In this document: positions 49,246 through 58,428 of the stretch, one piece after another
Position numbering within the stretch: position 1 is the first letter of the stretch
Layout of the letters: each line of letters begins with the position of its first letter
NCBI GenBank assembly: GCA_021413845.1
Contig: JAIOPP010000099.1
Coordinates: 18,622 to 82,621, forward strand
Source: Planctomycetia bacterium
GTDB lineage: Bacteria > Planctomycetota > Planctomycetia > Pirellulales > PNKZ01
Reading direction: 5' to 3'
Length of the DNA stretch: 64,000 nt
Position numbers and translations under genes: made by a program
The notes under the pieces: generated by a model
What the model saw: only the letters and a program-made list of their open reading frames with translations
What the model was told of the DNA's origin: nothing
Database searches by the model: none

Positions 49246-50543
49246 GCCACGTTGCTGAAGCGCTGGAGGAAGACTTGTCGCCGTCGGTCGCCGCTACGGA
49301 AGCGTGCGATGTCGACGCCGAGCGCGTGAGCGCGAGGCGCACGCGCGTGGCGTACTTGGTGAATCAGTACCCACAGCCGAGCCATAGTTTTATTCGTCGC
49401 GAGATTCGGGCGCTCGAAGACCAGGGCTACGAGGTCCGACGCTTCACCGTGCGCAGCTATGCGGGAAAGCTCGTCGACGAACAAGACCGCGCCGAGCGGA
49501 ACCGAACGACGGCGCTCTTGGATGTCGGCGTGCTGCGGATGCTCGCGGCCGTGCTGCAAGTGTTCGTTGCATCGCCGCGCGTGTTCGTGCGGGCGCTGAA
49601 GCTCGCAATCCGTTTGGGAAAGCGCTCCGACCGCGGACGCTTATTGAACTTGGTGTACTTCGCCGAAGCGTGCGTCTTGCGAAAGCTGTTGCAAGCCGGC
49701 GGCATCGAGCATGTGCATGCCCATTTCGGCACCAACTCGACTTCGGTGGCGATGCTGTGCCGCGAGTTGGGAGGGCCTGCCTACAGCTTCACCGTGCATG
49801 GGCCAGAGGAGTTCGATAAGCCGGAGTTTTTGCATCTCGGCGAGAAGATCGAGCGCTCGGCGTTCGTGGTTGCGATCAGCGAATATGGCCGGAGCCAGCT
49901 TTATCGACAGTGCTCGTATGAGCATTGGGCGAAGATTCAAGTCGTGAGGTGCGGGGTCGACGCGCAGTTCCACGACGTGGCACCGACGCCGCCGGCTGCC
50001 GCAGCGCGACTCGTGTGCGTGGCCCGACTGCATGAGCAAAAGGGCTTGCCGATGCTCGTGGATGCCGCGGCTCGGCTGAAGCGCGAAGGGCTCACGTTTC
50101 AGATCGACGTGATCGGCGACGGGCCGTTGCGAAGTGGCCTCGAAGCGAAGATCGCCGAATTCGGCTTGGAAAATTTTGTGCGCCTGTTGGGCTGGAAAAG
50201 CGGCGCCGAAGTGCGCGAGGCGCTGCTCGCTTCGCGAGCGCTTGTGTTGCCGAGCTTCGCTGAAGGCTTGCCCGTCGTGATTATGGAAGCCTTGGCGCTG
50301 CATCGACCGGTCGTGAGTACCTACGTGGCCGGGATTCCGGAACTCGTCGAACCGGGCATCAACGGCTGGCTCGTACCGGCCGGCGCGATCGAACCGCTGG
50401 TCGAGGCGATGCGCGAAGTGCTCGCGGCGTCCGTCGAAGAACTGGCCTTGATGGGAGCCGATGGTGCGCGACGAACCTCGGAGCGGCATCACGCTTCGAC
50501 CGAAGCCGCACGTTTGGCCCGACTGATCGAACAGACTCGATAA
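49242..50543 (+). CDS. Family 4 glycosyltransferase (WcaL-like)
   Basis: A 433-residue GT-B enzyme. VAYLVNQYPQPSHSFIRREI is the N-terminal motif of colanic-acid WcaL and related enzymes. VCVARLHEQKGLPMLVDAA starts the donor domain, and FAEGLPVVIMEALALHRPVV contains a complete EX7E motif. A 25-residue unrelated N-terminal extension precedes the fold. Its start overlaps the upstream gene by 4 bp. Its retaining mechanism is inferred from the family; acceptor and sugar are unknown. Confidence 0.88.
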   Translation: MSHVAEALEEDLSPSVAATEACDVDAERVSARRTRVAYLVNQYPQPSHSFIRREIRALEDQGYEVRRFTVRSYAGKLVDEQDRAERNRTTALLDVGVLRMLAAVLQVFVASPRVFVRALKLAIRLGKRSDRGRLLNLVYFAEACVLRKLLQAGGIEHVHAHFGTNSTSVAMLCRELGGPAYSFTVHGPEEFDKPEFLHLGEKIERSAFVVAISEYGRSQLYRQCSYEHWAKIQVVRCGVDAQFHDVAPTPPAAAARLVCVARLHEQKGLPMLVDAAARLKREGLTFQIDVIGDGPLRSGLEAKIAEFGLENFVRLLGWKSGAEVREALLASRALVLPSFAEGLPVVIMEALALHRPVVSTYVAGIPELVEPGINGWLVPAGAIEPLVEAMREVLAASVEELALMGADGARRTSERHHASTEAARLARLIEQTR

Positions 50544-50567
50544 CCCTTCCCCGGCAGATCTTTCGAC

Positions 50568-52130
50568 ATGGCTCCTGCGACCGAAATCGCGACTCCTCTG
50601 ATCGACGGCGTGCCGCACGCTTCGTCGGCGCTGGCCGAACTGCATTTGCAGGCCGAGCGCGTGAATGCCGTGGTTCCGGCGCTGACGCAGCAGGAATCGG
50701 CATCGGGCCGGCGCGTCGTCAGCGGGTCGCTCTGGACGATCGCGGGTTACGGCACCGGGCAAGTGATTCGCTTGGTCGGCAACATCCTCGTTTCGCGATT
50801 GGTGTTGCCGGAAGCGTTCGGCATTATGGCGCTGGTCAACATCCTCACGCTCGGGCTTGCGATGTTCTCCGACGTCGGCATCGAAGCCGCGATCGTGCAG
50901 CATCGGCGCGGCGACGAGCCCCGGTTCTACAACACGGCTTGGAGCGTGCAGGTCGTGCGCGGCTGGTTCATGTTCGTGGTCGCGTGCTTGCTCGCGTGGC
51001 CGGCGTCGATCCTGTATGAAGAACCGCGACTGCTGACGCTTCTGCCGGCCGCCGCCGCTTGTTCCTTGATCAACGGTCTGACTTCGACGGCGATCTTCAC
51101 TTCGCGCCGCCATTTGCTCCTCGGACGATTGACGATCCTCGAACTGTCGTCGCAAATCATCGGCGTAGCGACGATGTGCCTCTACGCATCGCAGGTCTAT
51201 GCCGGAGCGTGGGCCATGGTCGCGGGACTGGCCGCCAGCGAGCTGACGAAGCTGATCGGCAGCCATCTGCTTATTCCCGGTTATCGCAATCGGCCCGCTT
51301 GGGATCGGCCGGCGTTCGACGCGCTGTTTCAGTTCGGTCGCTGGGTGCTTGTGAGCACGATGATTACGTTTTGCGCGATGCAAGTCGATCGACTGTTGCT
51401 CGGGCGGCTGATCTCGAAGGAACTGCTCGGCGTCTATAGCGTGGCGCTGGCGATCGCGATGTTGCCGACGATGCTCTTGCAGGCCTTGAACGGCTCGGTG
51501 CTTTATCCGCTGTTGGCCCGCTATGCGCGCAAGTCGCTCGAGCAGTTGCGCGAGCGGCTCTCGGCAGCCCGCGAGATCTTGACGTCGTTGGGGCTGTTCT
51601 TCATTGCCGGCGTGGTGCTGGAAGCGGAGACGTTCTTCGCCTTGATGTACGACGAGCGCTATGCGGCAGCCGGCCGGATCGCGCAACTGCTGGCCCCGTG
51701 CGTCTGGACGATGATGCTGAGTGCGACCTTAGAACGGGTGCCGCAGGCGATCGGCGAGACCCGTGTCTTGGCACTTTACAACTTGGCGAAGGTGCTCGTC
51801 GTCGCCGTGGCCGCGACGGTCGGGTTCTATTGGGCGGGCCTCGAAGGGTTCATCGCCGGATATACGGTCGGAATCGTCGCAGGGCACTTGGTGCTGATGT
51901 GGCAATTGGAGCAGCACGGCATTTCGGTCTGGCGCGACGATCTGCGAATGACCGCCTCGGCGCTGCTGACCATTTGGGTCGGGCTGACGTTCGTGCAATC
52001 GGCCCGGAGTATGCATCCGGATCTGTGGGTCGGCCTCGTGTGCCGCGAAACCGCGGCCTGGACGTACCTCGCCGTCGTCGGAATCTGGGCCTTAAGCAAG
52101 ACGACGCGCCTAAAGAAGCTCAGCGAGTAG
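50568..52130 (+). CDS. Oligosaccharide flippase (Wzx/polysaccharide biosynthesis family)
   Basis: A 520-residue inner-membrane protein with about twelve to fourteen hydrophobic segments after a 50-residue soluble head. GSLWTIAGYGTGQVIRLVGN and SRLVLPEAFGIMALVNILTL are typical of Wzx-type MOP-superfamily flippases (TuaB/WzxC-like). FYNTAWSVQVVRGWF also matches. It should flip lipid-linked oligosaccharide to the periplasm for the Wzy-like polymerase. Last gene of the rightward cluster; no terminator is obvious after it. Confidence 0.9.
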   Translation: MAPATEIATPLIDGVPHASSALAELHLQAERVNAVVPALTQQESASGRRVVSGSLWTIAGYGTGQVIRLVGNILVSRLVLPEAFGIMALVNILTLGLAMFSDVGIEAAIVQHRRGDEPRFYNTAWSVQVVRGWFMFVVACLLAWPASILYEEPRLLTLLPAAAACSLINGLTSTAIFTSRRHLLLGRLTILELSSQIIGVATMCLYASQVYAGAWAMVAGLAASELTKLIGSHLLIPGYRNRPAWDRPAFDALFQFGRWVLVSTMITFCAMQVDRLLLGRLISKELLGVYSVALAIAMLPTMLLQALNGSVLYPLLARYARKSLEQLRERLSAAREILTSLGLFFIAGVVLEAETFFALMYDERYAAAGRIAQLLAPCVWTMMLSATLERVPQAIGETRVLALYNLAKVLVVAVAATVGFYWAGLEGFIAGYTVGIVAGHLVLMWQLEQHGISVWRDDLRMTASALLTIWVGLTFVQSARSMHPDLWVGLVCRETAAWTYLAVVGIWALSKTTRLKKLSE

Positions 52131-52557
52131 GCCTGTCCGAAGGCTCCCCGCAGCGATCACAGCCGCTCGCAGGCCTGTAAGGAAACGGGCGTTTATAGGG
52201 TAAGTCTCTATCTTCCAATGAGTTGCGGCGCCGAGGGTGGACGCGCAGACGCGTCGGCCCGGCGGTGGTAGAATAACTTGCTTTGACGATCTTGCTCGGA
52301 GCCTGCCGCTAGCGGCCTTCGACCAGCGATCTAAGAAGTTCGATTCTTCTATAACATCACACGTTTTGCGAGCTGTCCCCATAAGGGCTGTTTGCACATG
52401 ATCACGGCGGGCCGTCGACGACGAAGCTCACCGGCAAATGCGTCTTTCACCTGCACCGGGCCTCTCCCGGCGTGTTTCCCCTCGGTTTGCCGCCGGCTTG
52501 CGCAATGCGCTCGGGCCGGCAGCGGGTCATTTTAAGGCACTGGTCTCTTTAGGCACT
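52131..52557. other. Gene-free 427-bp spacer
   Basis: It separates the flippase from the mutase-like gene. A TATAAC at 52350-52355 could be a -10 box but lacks a matching -35. A leftward 95-codon frame here has no family resemblance and is not called. Nothing else is evident. Confidence 0.4.
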
Positions 52558-53244
52558 ATGTCTCAAGTCGTACTGATTCTTCCCGGCGCCACGGATTACG
52601 AGCTTCAAGGCCGAATCCACGGCGACCTCGATATTCCTCTCTGCGACGAAGGTCGCGAAGAGGTGCAGCGCGTGAGTCGCGAACTGCAGGATTTGGGGAT
52701 CGAGGTGATCTATACCTCCTGCTGTTCGTCGGCCGTGCAGACTGCCGAAACCATCGGCAAAGCGCTCGGCGTGAAGGTGAAGAAGCTCGAAAACCTCAAA
52801 AACCTCGACCATGGCCTCTGGCAGGGGCTCTTGATCGACGAAGTGAAGCAGAAGCAGCCGCGCGTCTATCGCCAGTGGCAAGACCAGCCGGAAAGCGTCT
52901 GTCCGCCCGAAGGGGAAACGATCGACCATGCCCGGCAACGAATGGAATCGGCCCTGGCGAAGGTGCTGAAGAAGCATAAAGACGATATCTTCGGGCTCGT
53001 CGTGCCGGAGCCTTTGGCGAGCTTGGTGCGGGAGTATTTGGGGCAATCGGAGCTCGGCGATCTCTGGCGCGCCACCTGCGAACATGGCCGCTGGGGCCTG
53101 ATCGCCGTCGCCGGCGACGCGAAGGGGAAGCCCCACGGCATTCCCGCCGCGATCGCGCCGCCGGTCGTGAAGGCCGAGCAGATCGCGACGCCGGTCATCG
53201 ACAACAATGCCTATCGAGGAATCACGACGCATGTCGACCGGTAA
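52558..53244 (+). CDS. Histidine-phosphatase-fold (phosphoglycerate mutase-like) protein lacking catalytic residues
   Basis: A 228-residue protein whose fold is clear from [20 protein letters not shown] and [13 protein letters not shown]. The N-terminal RHG reads LPG (Leu8-Pro9-Gly10), so the phospho-acceptor histidine and its arginine are gone. The SxxxRAxxTA motif has lost its arginine (SSAVQTAET). FGxWEG reads HGLWQG, and the second catalytic histidine region VVSHGG reads VVPEPL. It cannot work as a phosphatase or mutase by the known mechanism. Its last 14 bp overlap accD, so the two are coupled; a regulatory or scaffold role is my inference. Confidence 0.85.
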   Translation: MSQVVLILPGATDYELQGRIHGDLDIPLCDEGREEVQRVSRELQDLGIEVIYTSCCSSAVQTAETIGKALGVKVKKLENLKNLDHGLWQGLLIDEVKQKQPRVYRQWQDQPESVCPPEGETIDHARQRMESALAKVLKKHKDDIFGLVVPEPLASLVREYLGQSELGDLWRATCEHGRWGLIAVAGDAKGKPHGIPAAIAPPVVKAEQIATPVIDNNAYRGITTHVDR

Positions 53245-54100
53245 CGAATCGGAAGTCGCCCCTGTGGAAGCGACCGTGGAAGAAGTCGGCAAGCCGCGCG
53301 CGAAGCGTGGGGTGCCCGAGGGGCTTTGGAAGCGTTGCCCCGGCTGCAAAGCCACGATTTTCCGCAGCCAAGCCGAACAGCTTTTAGGAGTCTGCCCGGA
53401 GTGCGACTACCACTGGACCGTCGGCGCGCAGGAACGCTTGCGCCAGTTGCTCGACGACGGGACGTTCGAGGAATGGGACGCCGACCTGACGTCGCTCGAT
53501 CCGCTCGGCTTCGTCGATAGCAAACCGTACGTCGACCGGATCAAAAGCGAACAAGCGCGGACCGGCCTTCGCGATGCCGCCGTCACGGGGACCGGCATGA
53601 TCCGCGCGCGGCGCTGCGCCGTCGGCGTCACCGACTCGGCCTTTATCATGGGGAGCATGGGCTCCGTGGTAGGCGAGAAGCTGACCCGACTCTGCGAACG
53701 GGCCACGGCCGAGAAGCTGCCGCTGATCATCGTGAGCGGCTCCGGCGGCGGGGCTCGGATGCACGAAGGAATTCTTTCGCTCATGCAAATGGCGAAGGTC
53801 TCGGCGGCCCTGGCCCGCTACGACCAGGCCGGCGGGCTCTTCATCTCCGTGCTCACGAACCCGACGATGGGGGGCGTAGCGGCCAGCTTCGCCTCGCTCG
53901 GCGACTTCGTGATCGCCGAGCCGAAAGCCCTGATCGGCTTCGCCGGCCCCCGCACGATCCAAGCGACGCTCCGCATAGAACTTCCCAAGGGATTCCAAAC
54001 GAGCGAGTTCCTACTGGAGCACGGGTTCTTGGATCGGATCGTCTCGCGCAGGAATCTGAAAACCGAGATCGCGAACATCATCGACTCTTGCGGGATGTAG
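53231..54100 (+). CDS. accD: Acetyl-CoA carboxylase carboxyltransferase subunit beta
   Basis: A 289-residue AccD. The N-terminal zinc ribbon [12 protein letters not shown] and VCPECDYHW (C-x2-C, x15, C-x2-C) is intact. [39 protein letters not shown] and [14 protein letters not shown] are hallmark carboxyltransferase motifs. With AccA it transfers carboxyl from biotin to acetyl-CoA to give malonyl-CoA for fatty-acid, and here also polyketide, synthesis. accA is not in the window. The start inside the previous gene suggests translational coupling. Confidence 0.95.
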   Translation: MSTGNESEVAPVEATVEEVGKPRAKRGVPEGLWKRCPGCKATIFRSQAEQLLGVCPECDYHWTVGAQERLRQLLDDGTFEEWDADLTSLDPLGFVDSKPYVDRIKSEQARTGLRDAAVTGTGMIRARRCAVGVTDSAFIMGSMGSVVGEKLTRLCERATAEKLPLIIVSGSGGGARMHEGILSLMQMAKVSAALARYDQAGGLFISVLTNPTMGGVAASFASLGDFVIAEPKALIGFAGPRTIQATLRIELPKGFQTSEFLLEHGFLDRIVSRRNLKTEIANIIDSCGM

Positions 54101-54149
54101 GGATTCGGTTCTTGGTTCGTCGTTCTTGGTTTGCTCGGGTGGCGACGCC

Positions 54150-54266
54150 AAAGTAGCAGGCACGTTCCACGTGCCGTCCGCCACATGCGTCGTTGGGCGA
54201 TGGTGTCTGACTCGGTCGTTTCGACTCCATCGTGGCTACGGCACGTGGAACGTGCCTGCTACTTTA
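54150..54266. repeat. REPIN-like pair: two REP elements in inverted orientation
   Basis: At 54150-54177 the 28-bp unit AAAGTAGCAGGCACGTTCCA plus CGTGCCGT occurs; its reverse complement is at 54238-54265. About 60 bp lie between. Each unit contains the palindrome GGCACGTGGAACGTGCC. A third copy is at 21192-21220. The pair could fold into a long hairpin between accD and the MFS gene. Confidence 0.85.
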
Positions 54267-54367
54267 GACTGCCTTGACGTAGCTGCAATTCACCGAACTA
54301 TTCGTTCTATGCGCATTAAGCACGCGGCGCAGGTGCGATTCCATCGTCGACTCGTACTGAAAGAAGA

Positions 54368-55993
54368 TCACTCCGGCAGCGGCTTCCCCTTTGTTTCCGG
54401 GGCGAGCCAGATGATCGCTAGGCCGAGGATATAGACGACGCTGATCCAACTGCAGCCGACCGGATAGCCTCCTTTGACCTTCGCCCAGGTCTCGGTGTCG
54501 GCGAAGAACGGCAATCGCAACAGCGCGCTGATCTGCAAGCCGCCGATCGCGGCGAGAATTCGGCCGAAGTTGAACGCGAAGCCTTGTCCTGTCGCGCGCA
54601 CTTTCGTCGCGAAGAGTTCCGGCAAGTAGAGCGGGAGCCAGCCGTAGAATGAAGCCGTCGTGGTGCCGAGGATGAAGGCCCAGAAGAGGAACGACGAGTC
54701 GTACTTGTTATGAGTCTGATAGAAGATGAGCACGCCGGCGAGCGACAGGACGCACATCAAGCAATAGGTCAGGCGTCGGCCGAGCCAGTCGCCGCACATC
54801 GCCGCGGCGATCGTGCCGACGATCGCGCCGAGCGAGAGCGAGATCAAGGTCCATTCGCGCGGATGCGAGGCCGAGAGAACCGGATCGGCCTGCGTGAGCT
54901 GACCGGCCCAGGTCGAGGCCCATTGCGTCGAGCCCCAAGTTCCCAAAAGGGCGACGCCGCTGATGCAGGCCCCGAGGAGCATTTTGCGAATCGTCGGCCA
55001 AGGGCTCGTCGGTGCGTCTGCGCGGCCGTCGGCGACCGTGCGCTGGAGATAGCGGAATACCGGATAGGTGTAACCCAGCACGGCAATCGCGAGCCCGACG
55101 ACGGTGCCGCCGATGCGGATCGCGGTGATGGATTCCGGCGGCAGCGATTTCGAGGCCCACACGTAGACGATCAAGCACGGCCCAAGCGCGCCGACGAAAA
55201 CGCCTAAGAGATCGATGGTCGCCCAGTTCGACGTGTTCCCTTTCCCCTGCTCCGCTTCCCACTTGTGCGACTCGGGAACGAAGATTCGAAAGAAGAACGT
55301 GAGCAGAGCGGGCAACGTGCCCGAGATCATCATCAGCCGCCAGCCTTTATTGGCGACGAGCATATTCACCGTCGCTTCGGACAGACCGATGTCGGTGAGT
55401 AAGACTTGGAACTCAGCTAGGATGCTGTTGAGCCCGATGCCGATCACACCGACGAGCAAGTAACCGCAGTTGGCCGCCGCGCCGATGAGTCCGGCCATCA
55501 AGGCGCGCGAACGATTCGGCCAAACTTCCATCACAAGCGCAACGCCGAGCGCCCATTCGCCTCCCATACCGAGCGAAGCGACGAAGCGCAGCGCGCCAAG
55601 CTGCTCGGGCGTTTGAGCGAAGCCGCAAAGGCCGGTGAAGATGGCATACGTGAGCACGCTGAGGCTCATCGCGCGGACGCGGCCGATTCGATCGCCGAGC
55701 CAGCCGAAGAGGACGCCGCCGGTTGCCGCGCCGACCAAGAACACGGCGATGATGACGCCGAAGAGAAAGCCGATCTCCCCTTCTTGCACGGGCGTCGGCT
55801 GACCGACGATGCCGAGCATATCTTGCACGGCGGAACGCCCGACGAGCGAGAAGACACCCATCTCGGCGCCGTCGAACAACCAACCCAAGAGCGCGGCGGC
55901 GAGGGCCATCCAAGCGCCGCGCGCGGTATGCGCCGCAGCTGGTTCAACGACCGGCACCTGAGAGGGAGCGGGCTTCCGAGTGTCGAGCGCCAT
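54368..55993 (-). CDS. MFS transporter
   Basis: A 541-residue major facilitator with about twelve hydrophobic segments. The N-terminal TM1 region has GWLFDGAEMGVFSLVG, the D-D/E pattern of the metabolite:H+ and aromatic-acid symporter group. GWLGDRIGRVRAM is the loop 2-3 MFS signature. The ending LAPETKGKPLPE matches the sugar/metabolite class. It probably takes up an organic acid or sugar. A related transporter lies 80 bp upstream in the same direction. Substrate is unknown. Confidence 0.85.
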   Translation of the reverse strand: MALDTRKPAPSQVPVVEPAAAHTARGAWMALAAALLGWLFDGAEMGVFSLVGRSAVQDMLGIVGQPTPVQEGEIGFLFGVIIAVFLVGAATGGVLFGWLGDRIGRVRAMSLSVLTYAIFTGLCGFAQTPEQLGALRFVASLGMGGEWALGVALVMEVWPNRSRALMAGLIGAAANCGYLLVGVIGIGLNSILAEFQVLLTDIGLSEATVNMLVANKGWRLMMISGTLPALLTFFFRIFVPESHKWEAEQGKGNTSNWATIDLLGVFVGALGPCLIVYVWASKSLPPESITAIRIGGTVVGLAIAVLGYTYPVFRYLQRTVADGRADAPTSPWPTIRKMLLGACISGVALLGTWGSTQWASTWAGQLTQADPVLSASHPREWTLISLSLGAIVGTIAAAMCGDWLGRRLTYCLMCVLSLAGVLIFYQTHNKYDSSFLFWAFILGTTTASFYGWLPLYLPELFATKVRATGQGFAFNFGRILAAIGGLQISALLRLPFFADTETWAKVKGGYPVGCSWISVVYILGLAIIWLAPETKGKPLPE

Positions 55994-56073
55994 GGCGAAT
56001 TTCCTTGAACTCGATCACCGACCGCAGACGAAATCACTTGGGCGAACGTCGTCGCCGCATTCGACGCAGCGAA

Positions 56074-57690
56074 CTACTCGTCGAACTCCCCTTCCTTCGG
56101 CTCCGGCAACCAGAACGAAGCGATGTAGTTGACGACGTAGACCGTCAACGCCACGCCGGCCGCGACGTAGGCGGTCATGTGCGCGACCGCGATCGGATTC
56201 GGCGGGCTGCCGTTCGGACCAGGGGCGACGAGCATCGCGGCGAGCGTCGTCGTCACGGCGGCGAAGCTCGTGCCGATGAGTCGACCACCCATGTTCGCGG
56301 CGAAGCTTTCGCCCGTACCCCGGAGATGCACCGGATAGACGCGCGGCAAGTAGTTGCCCCAAAAGCTGAACTGCCCGACGGTGAGCAAGCCGGCGATGAA
56401 GATGCCGATGTGCAGATAGTTCAAGCTCGTCGTGCCGGCGTAAGCGAAGATGATCGGCATGGCGATGATGCCCGGAATGAGGAACACGCGTAGCAATTTA
56501 CGTCGGCTGGTAATGAAGAGCGCCAAGCCCGCCAAGGCGAAGCGGCCGAAGAGCCCGCCGAATTCTTGAATCTTCGTAGCATGCGAAGCGGCGGATTGTT
56601 CGATCGGATTGGAGATCTTCTTCGTCGCTCCGATGACGGCCCTCTTGATTTCATCGTCTCGTTTGATTTTTTCTTCCGGCGATAGTTCCGCTTCGCTTTT
56701 ATATTTCGCCCTGATTTCGGCGATGAGAGCTTTCTTCTTCTCTTCCGGGAAGTCCTTCTCTACCGCGGCTTTGACCTTTTCTTGCACTTCCGGAATGCCG
56801 GGGATGATCTGCGGAAGTTGCTGAATCGCACCGAACGCGGCTGCGAAGCTGCAGGTGAACATGAGCGTCGTGATCAGCGTGGTCCGCTTGAGTTGCGGCG
56901 AGAAGAGTTCGGCGATGCTCGGGCGGCGCATCGTGCCGGCTTCGCGCTTCCGCTTCCACGACGGCGACTCCGGCAAGAACGGCCGAATGAGAATCAGCGG
57001 AATCGCGGGAATCAAGCCCGACATGAGCGTATAGCGCCAGGGGGCATGCGAATCTTTGATTTGCCCGAGCGTGCCCGTCAGGAATTCGGGAAGCTGAATC
57101 GCGGGCAATTGCATCGCCGGAAACTTGATGCCGAAGAGAAAGTCGTACTGCGTGTTGACGGCCCAAGCGACGGCGAGCCCGTTGGCGACGGCGACGAGCA
57201 AGCCGCCGATCGAGGAGAACGCTTGCGTGAAGCCGAGGACCTTTTCCCGCTGGTGCGGGTCTTCGAACAACTCGGCCAACCAAGCCACGGCGGCGACGAA
57301 CTCCACGCAGACGCCGATGAAGACCAAACAGCGGAAGAACAACAGCATATACAAGCTGGTCGAAAAGCCGGCGGCGAACGCCGCGAAGGCATACAGCAAG
57401 ATGCTCCAAGTGAGCACGGCGCGGCGACCGAGGCGATCGGTAAGATAGCCGCCGAGCAGACCGAAGATCCCTCCCGCGACGGCCGGAACATAAAACAGCA
57501 AGCCGATCCACTTCGTAAACGCCGGCGAACCGGGCTGGATGTTGCCGAGTTCCATCAGCGCCGGTCGTGCGATGAGCGGCAACATCAGGAGTTCGTAGAT
57601 GTCGAAGGCAAAGCCGATCGCCGCGATCGTGCAGATGAGCCACTGGGTGCTAGTCAGGCGCGACGCGCCGCCGGCGGGAGCTTGAGACAT
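56074..57690 (-). CDS. MFS transporter with a charged central-loop insertion
   Basis: A 538-residue major facilitator, related to its downstream neighbour. GFAFDIYELLMLPLIARPAL is TM1, and GYLTDRLGRRAVLTWS is the loop 2-3 signature. The central cytoplasmic loop carries about 75 extra charged residues (for example AEIRAKYKSEAELSPEEKIK), predicted helical. It ends FWLPEPKEGEFDE. It may be an importer for a sugar or acid. Together the two genes look like a two-transporter operon. Confidence 0.85.
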   Translation of the reverse strand: MSQAPAGGASRLTSTQWLICTIAAIGFAFDIYELLMLPLIARPALMELGNIQPGSPAFTKWIGLLFYVPAVAGGIFGLLGGYLTDRLGRRAVLTWSILLYAFAAFAAGFSTSLYMLLFFRCLVFIGVCVEFVAAVAWLAELFEDPHQREKVLGFTQAFSSIGGLLVAVANGLAVAWAVNTQYDFLFGIKFPAMQLPAIQLPEFLTGTLGQIKDSHAPWRYTLMSGLIPAIPLILIRPFLPESPSWKRKREAGTMRRPSIAELFSPQLKRTTLITTLMFTCSFAAAFGAIQQLPQIIPGIPEVQEKVKAAVEKDFPEEKKKALIAEIRAKYKSEAELSPEEKIKRDDEIKRAVIGATKKISNPIEQSAASHATKIQEFGGLFGRFALAGLALFITSRRKLLRVFLIPGIIAMPIIFAYAGTTSLNYLHIGIFIAGLLTVGQFSFWGNYLPRVYPVHLRGTGESFAANMGGRLIGTSFAAVTTTLAAMLVAPGPNGSPPNPIAVAHMTAYVAAGVALTVYVVNYIASFWLPEPKEGEFDE

Positions 57691-58012
57691 GGCGGGTAGT
57701 TCGAAGGAGGAAGAGGAACGGACAGGTGGGGATTCGTCGGAAGGCGAAGCACTATGCTAATGCAACCCTGGGCGCGCCACAAGCGATCGAGGCGGCACGA
57801 AACAGCGAGATTCGCGGCCTGCGAGACAACGCCGGCGAAGCCATGCGGGCGCACGAACACGAGCAGAGAAGCACCCCAACCGATGCCGACATTCGATTGC
57901 GATTTCACGAACCCATCCGATCCGGAAACGACGGGAAACGGTTGTCTCTTCGGGGGAGAGTCCTCTATACTAATGCGACTCGTCCAGGCGGATTTGCCCA
58001 GGAGCGGTGCGC
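57691..58012. other. Divergent region between MFS gene and csrA-like gene
   Basis: A 322-bp stretch. Its right part holds the csrA-like promoter (57942-57971) and an AGGAG ribosome site at 58000-58004. I see no gene and no clear leftward promoter in the rest. Confidence 0.5.
57942..57971 (+). promoter_or_regulatory. Promoter of the csrA-like gene
   Basis: TTGTCT at 57942-57947 and TATACT at 57966-57971 are spaced by 18 bp, with the gene start 42 bp downstream. Confidence 0.6.
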
Positions 58013-58387
58013 ATGTTGGTTTTATCGCGAAAAATCGGCCAAACGCTGATGATCGCCGAAGGGGTCATGGTGACCGTTTCGGAGATCGGGCCGGATTACG
58101 TGCGCCTCACCGTCGCCGCGCCCAACGAAGCCGAACTGCGTCGCCGCTATCCGCAGTCGCAAGAAGTACCCGGCGATGAAGAGACGTGGCACAATCGGCC
58201 CGTCGTCGTGACCCTATCGCTCCACCATGCGGCCTTGCTCGATCGGTTGCGGCGACAGATGAATGCCGACGAAGAAGGCCAAGCTCCGACGCGCGACGAC
58301 GCGCTCGGCGCGATTCTGGAAACGGTCGCCGAGAACGACGAGTTCCCCATCCCGGGCCTGACCGTTAGGCAAGACGGGATTCGCTAG
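58013..58387 (+). CDS. csrA: CsrA-like RNA-binding protein with C-terminal extension
   Basis: A 124-residue protein. Residues 1-45 (MLVLSRKIGQTLMIAEGVMV, then VTVSEIGPDYVRLTVAAPNE) match the five-stranded CsrA domain, which binds GGA motifs in mRNA leaders. CsrA is normally 55-75 residues. Here about 75 more follow, including PVVVTLSLHHAALLDRLRRQ and a predicted helix. The basic LRRRYP stretch stands where CsrA has its HREEI region. AGGAG lies eight bases before the ATG at 58013. It is converging with the next gene. Whether the extension regulates RNA binding is unknown. Confidence 0.8.
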   Translation: MLVLSRKIGQTLMIAEGVMVTVSEIGPDYVRLTVAAPNEAELRRRYPQSQEVPGDEETWHNRPVVVTLSLHHAALLDRLRRQMNADEEGQAPTRDDALGAILETVAENDEFPIPGLTVRQDGIR

Positions 58388-58428
58388 AAACCGTTAACCC
58401 TTATCTCCCATGGGAGCAGGGCTCGGGA

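Noticed and set aside
49641..51686. 681-codon leftward frame across the GT4 and flippase genes
   Set aside because: It spans two well-supported genes and their junction and is Arg/His/Gln-rich without motifs.
52110..52397. Leftward 95-codon frame after the flippase
   Set aside because: Unremarkable composition, overlaps the flippase 3' end, no homology motif.
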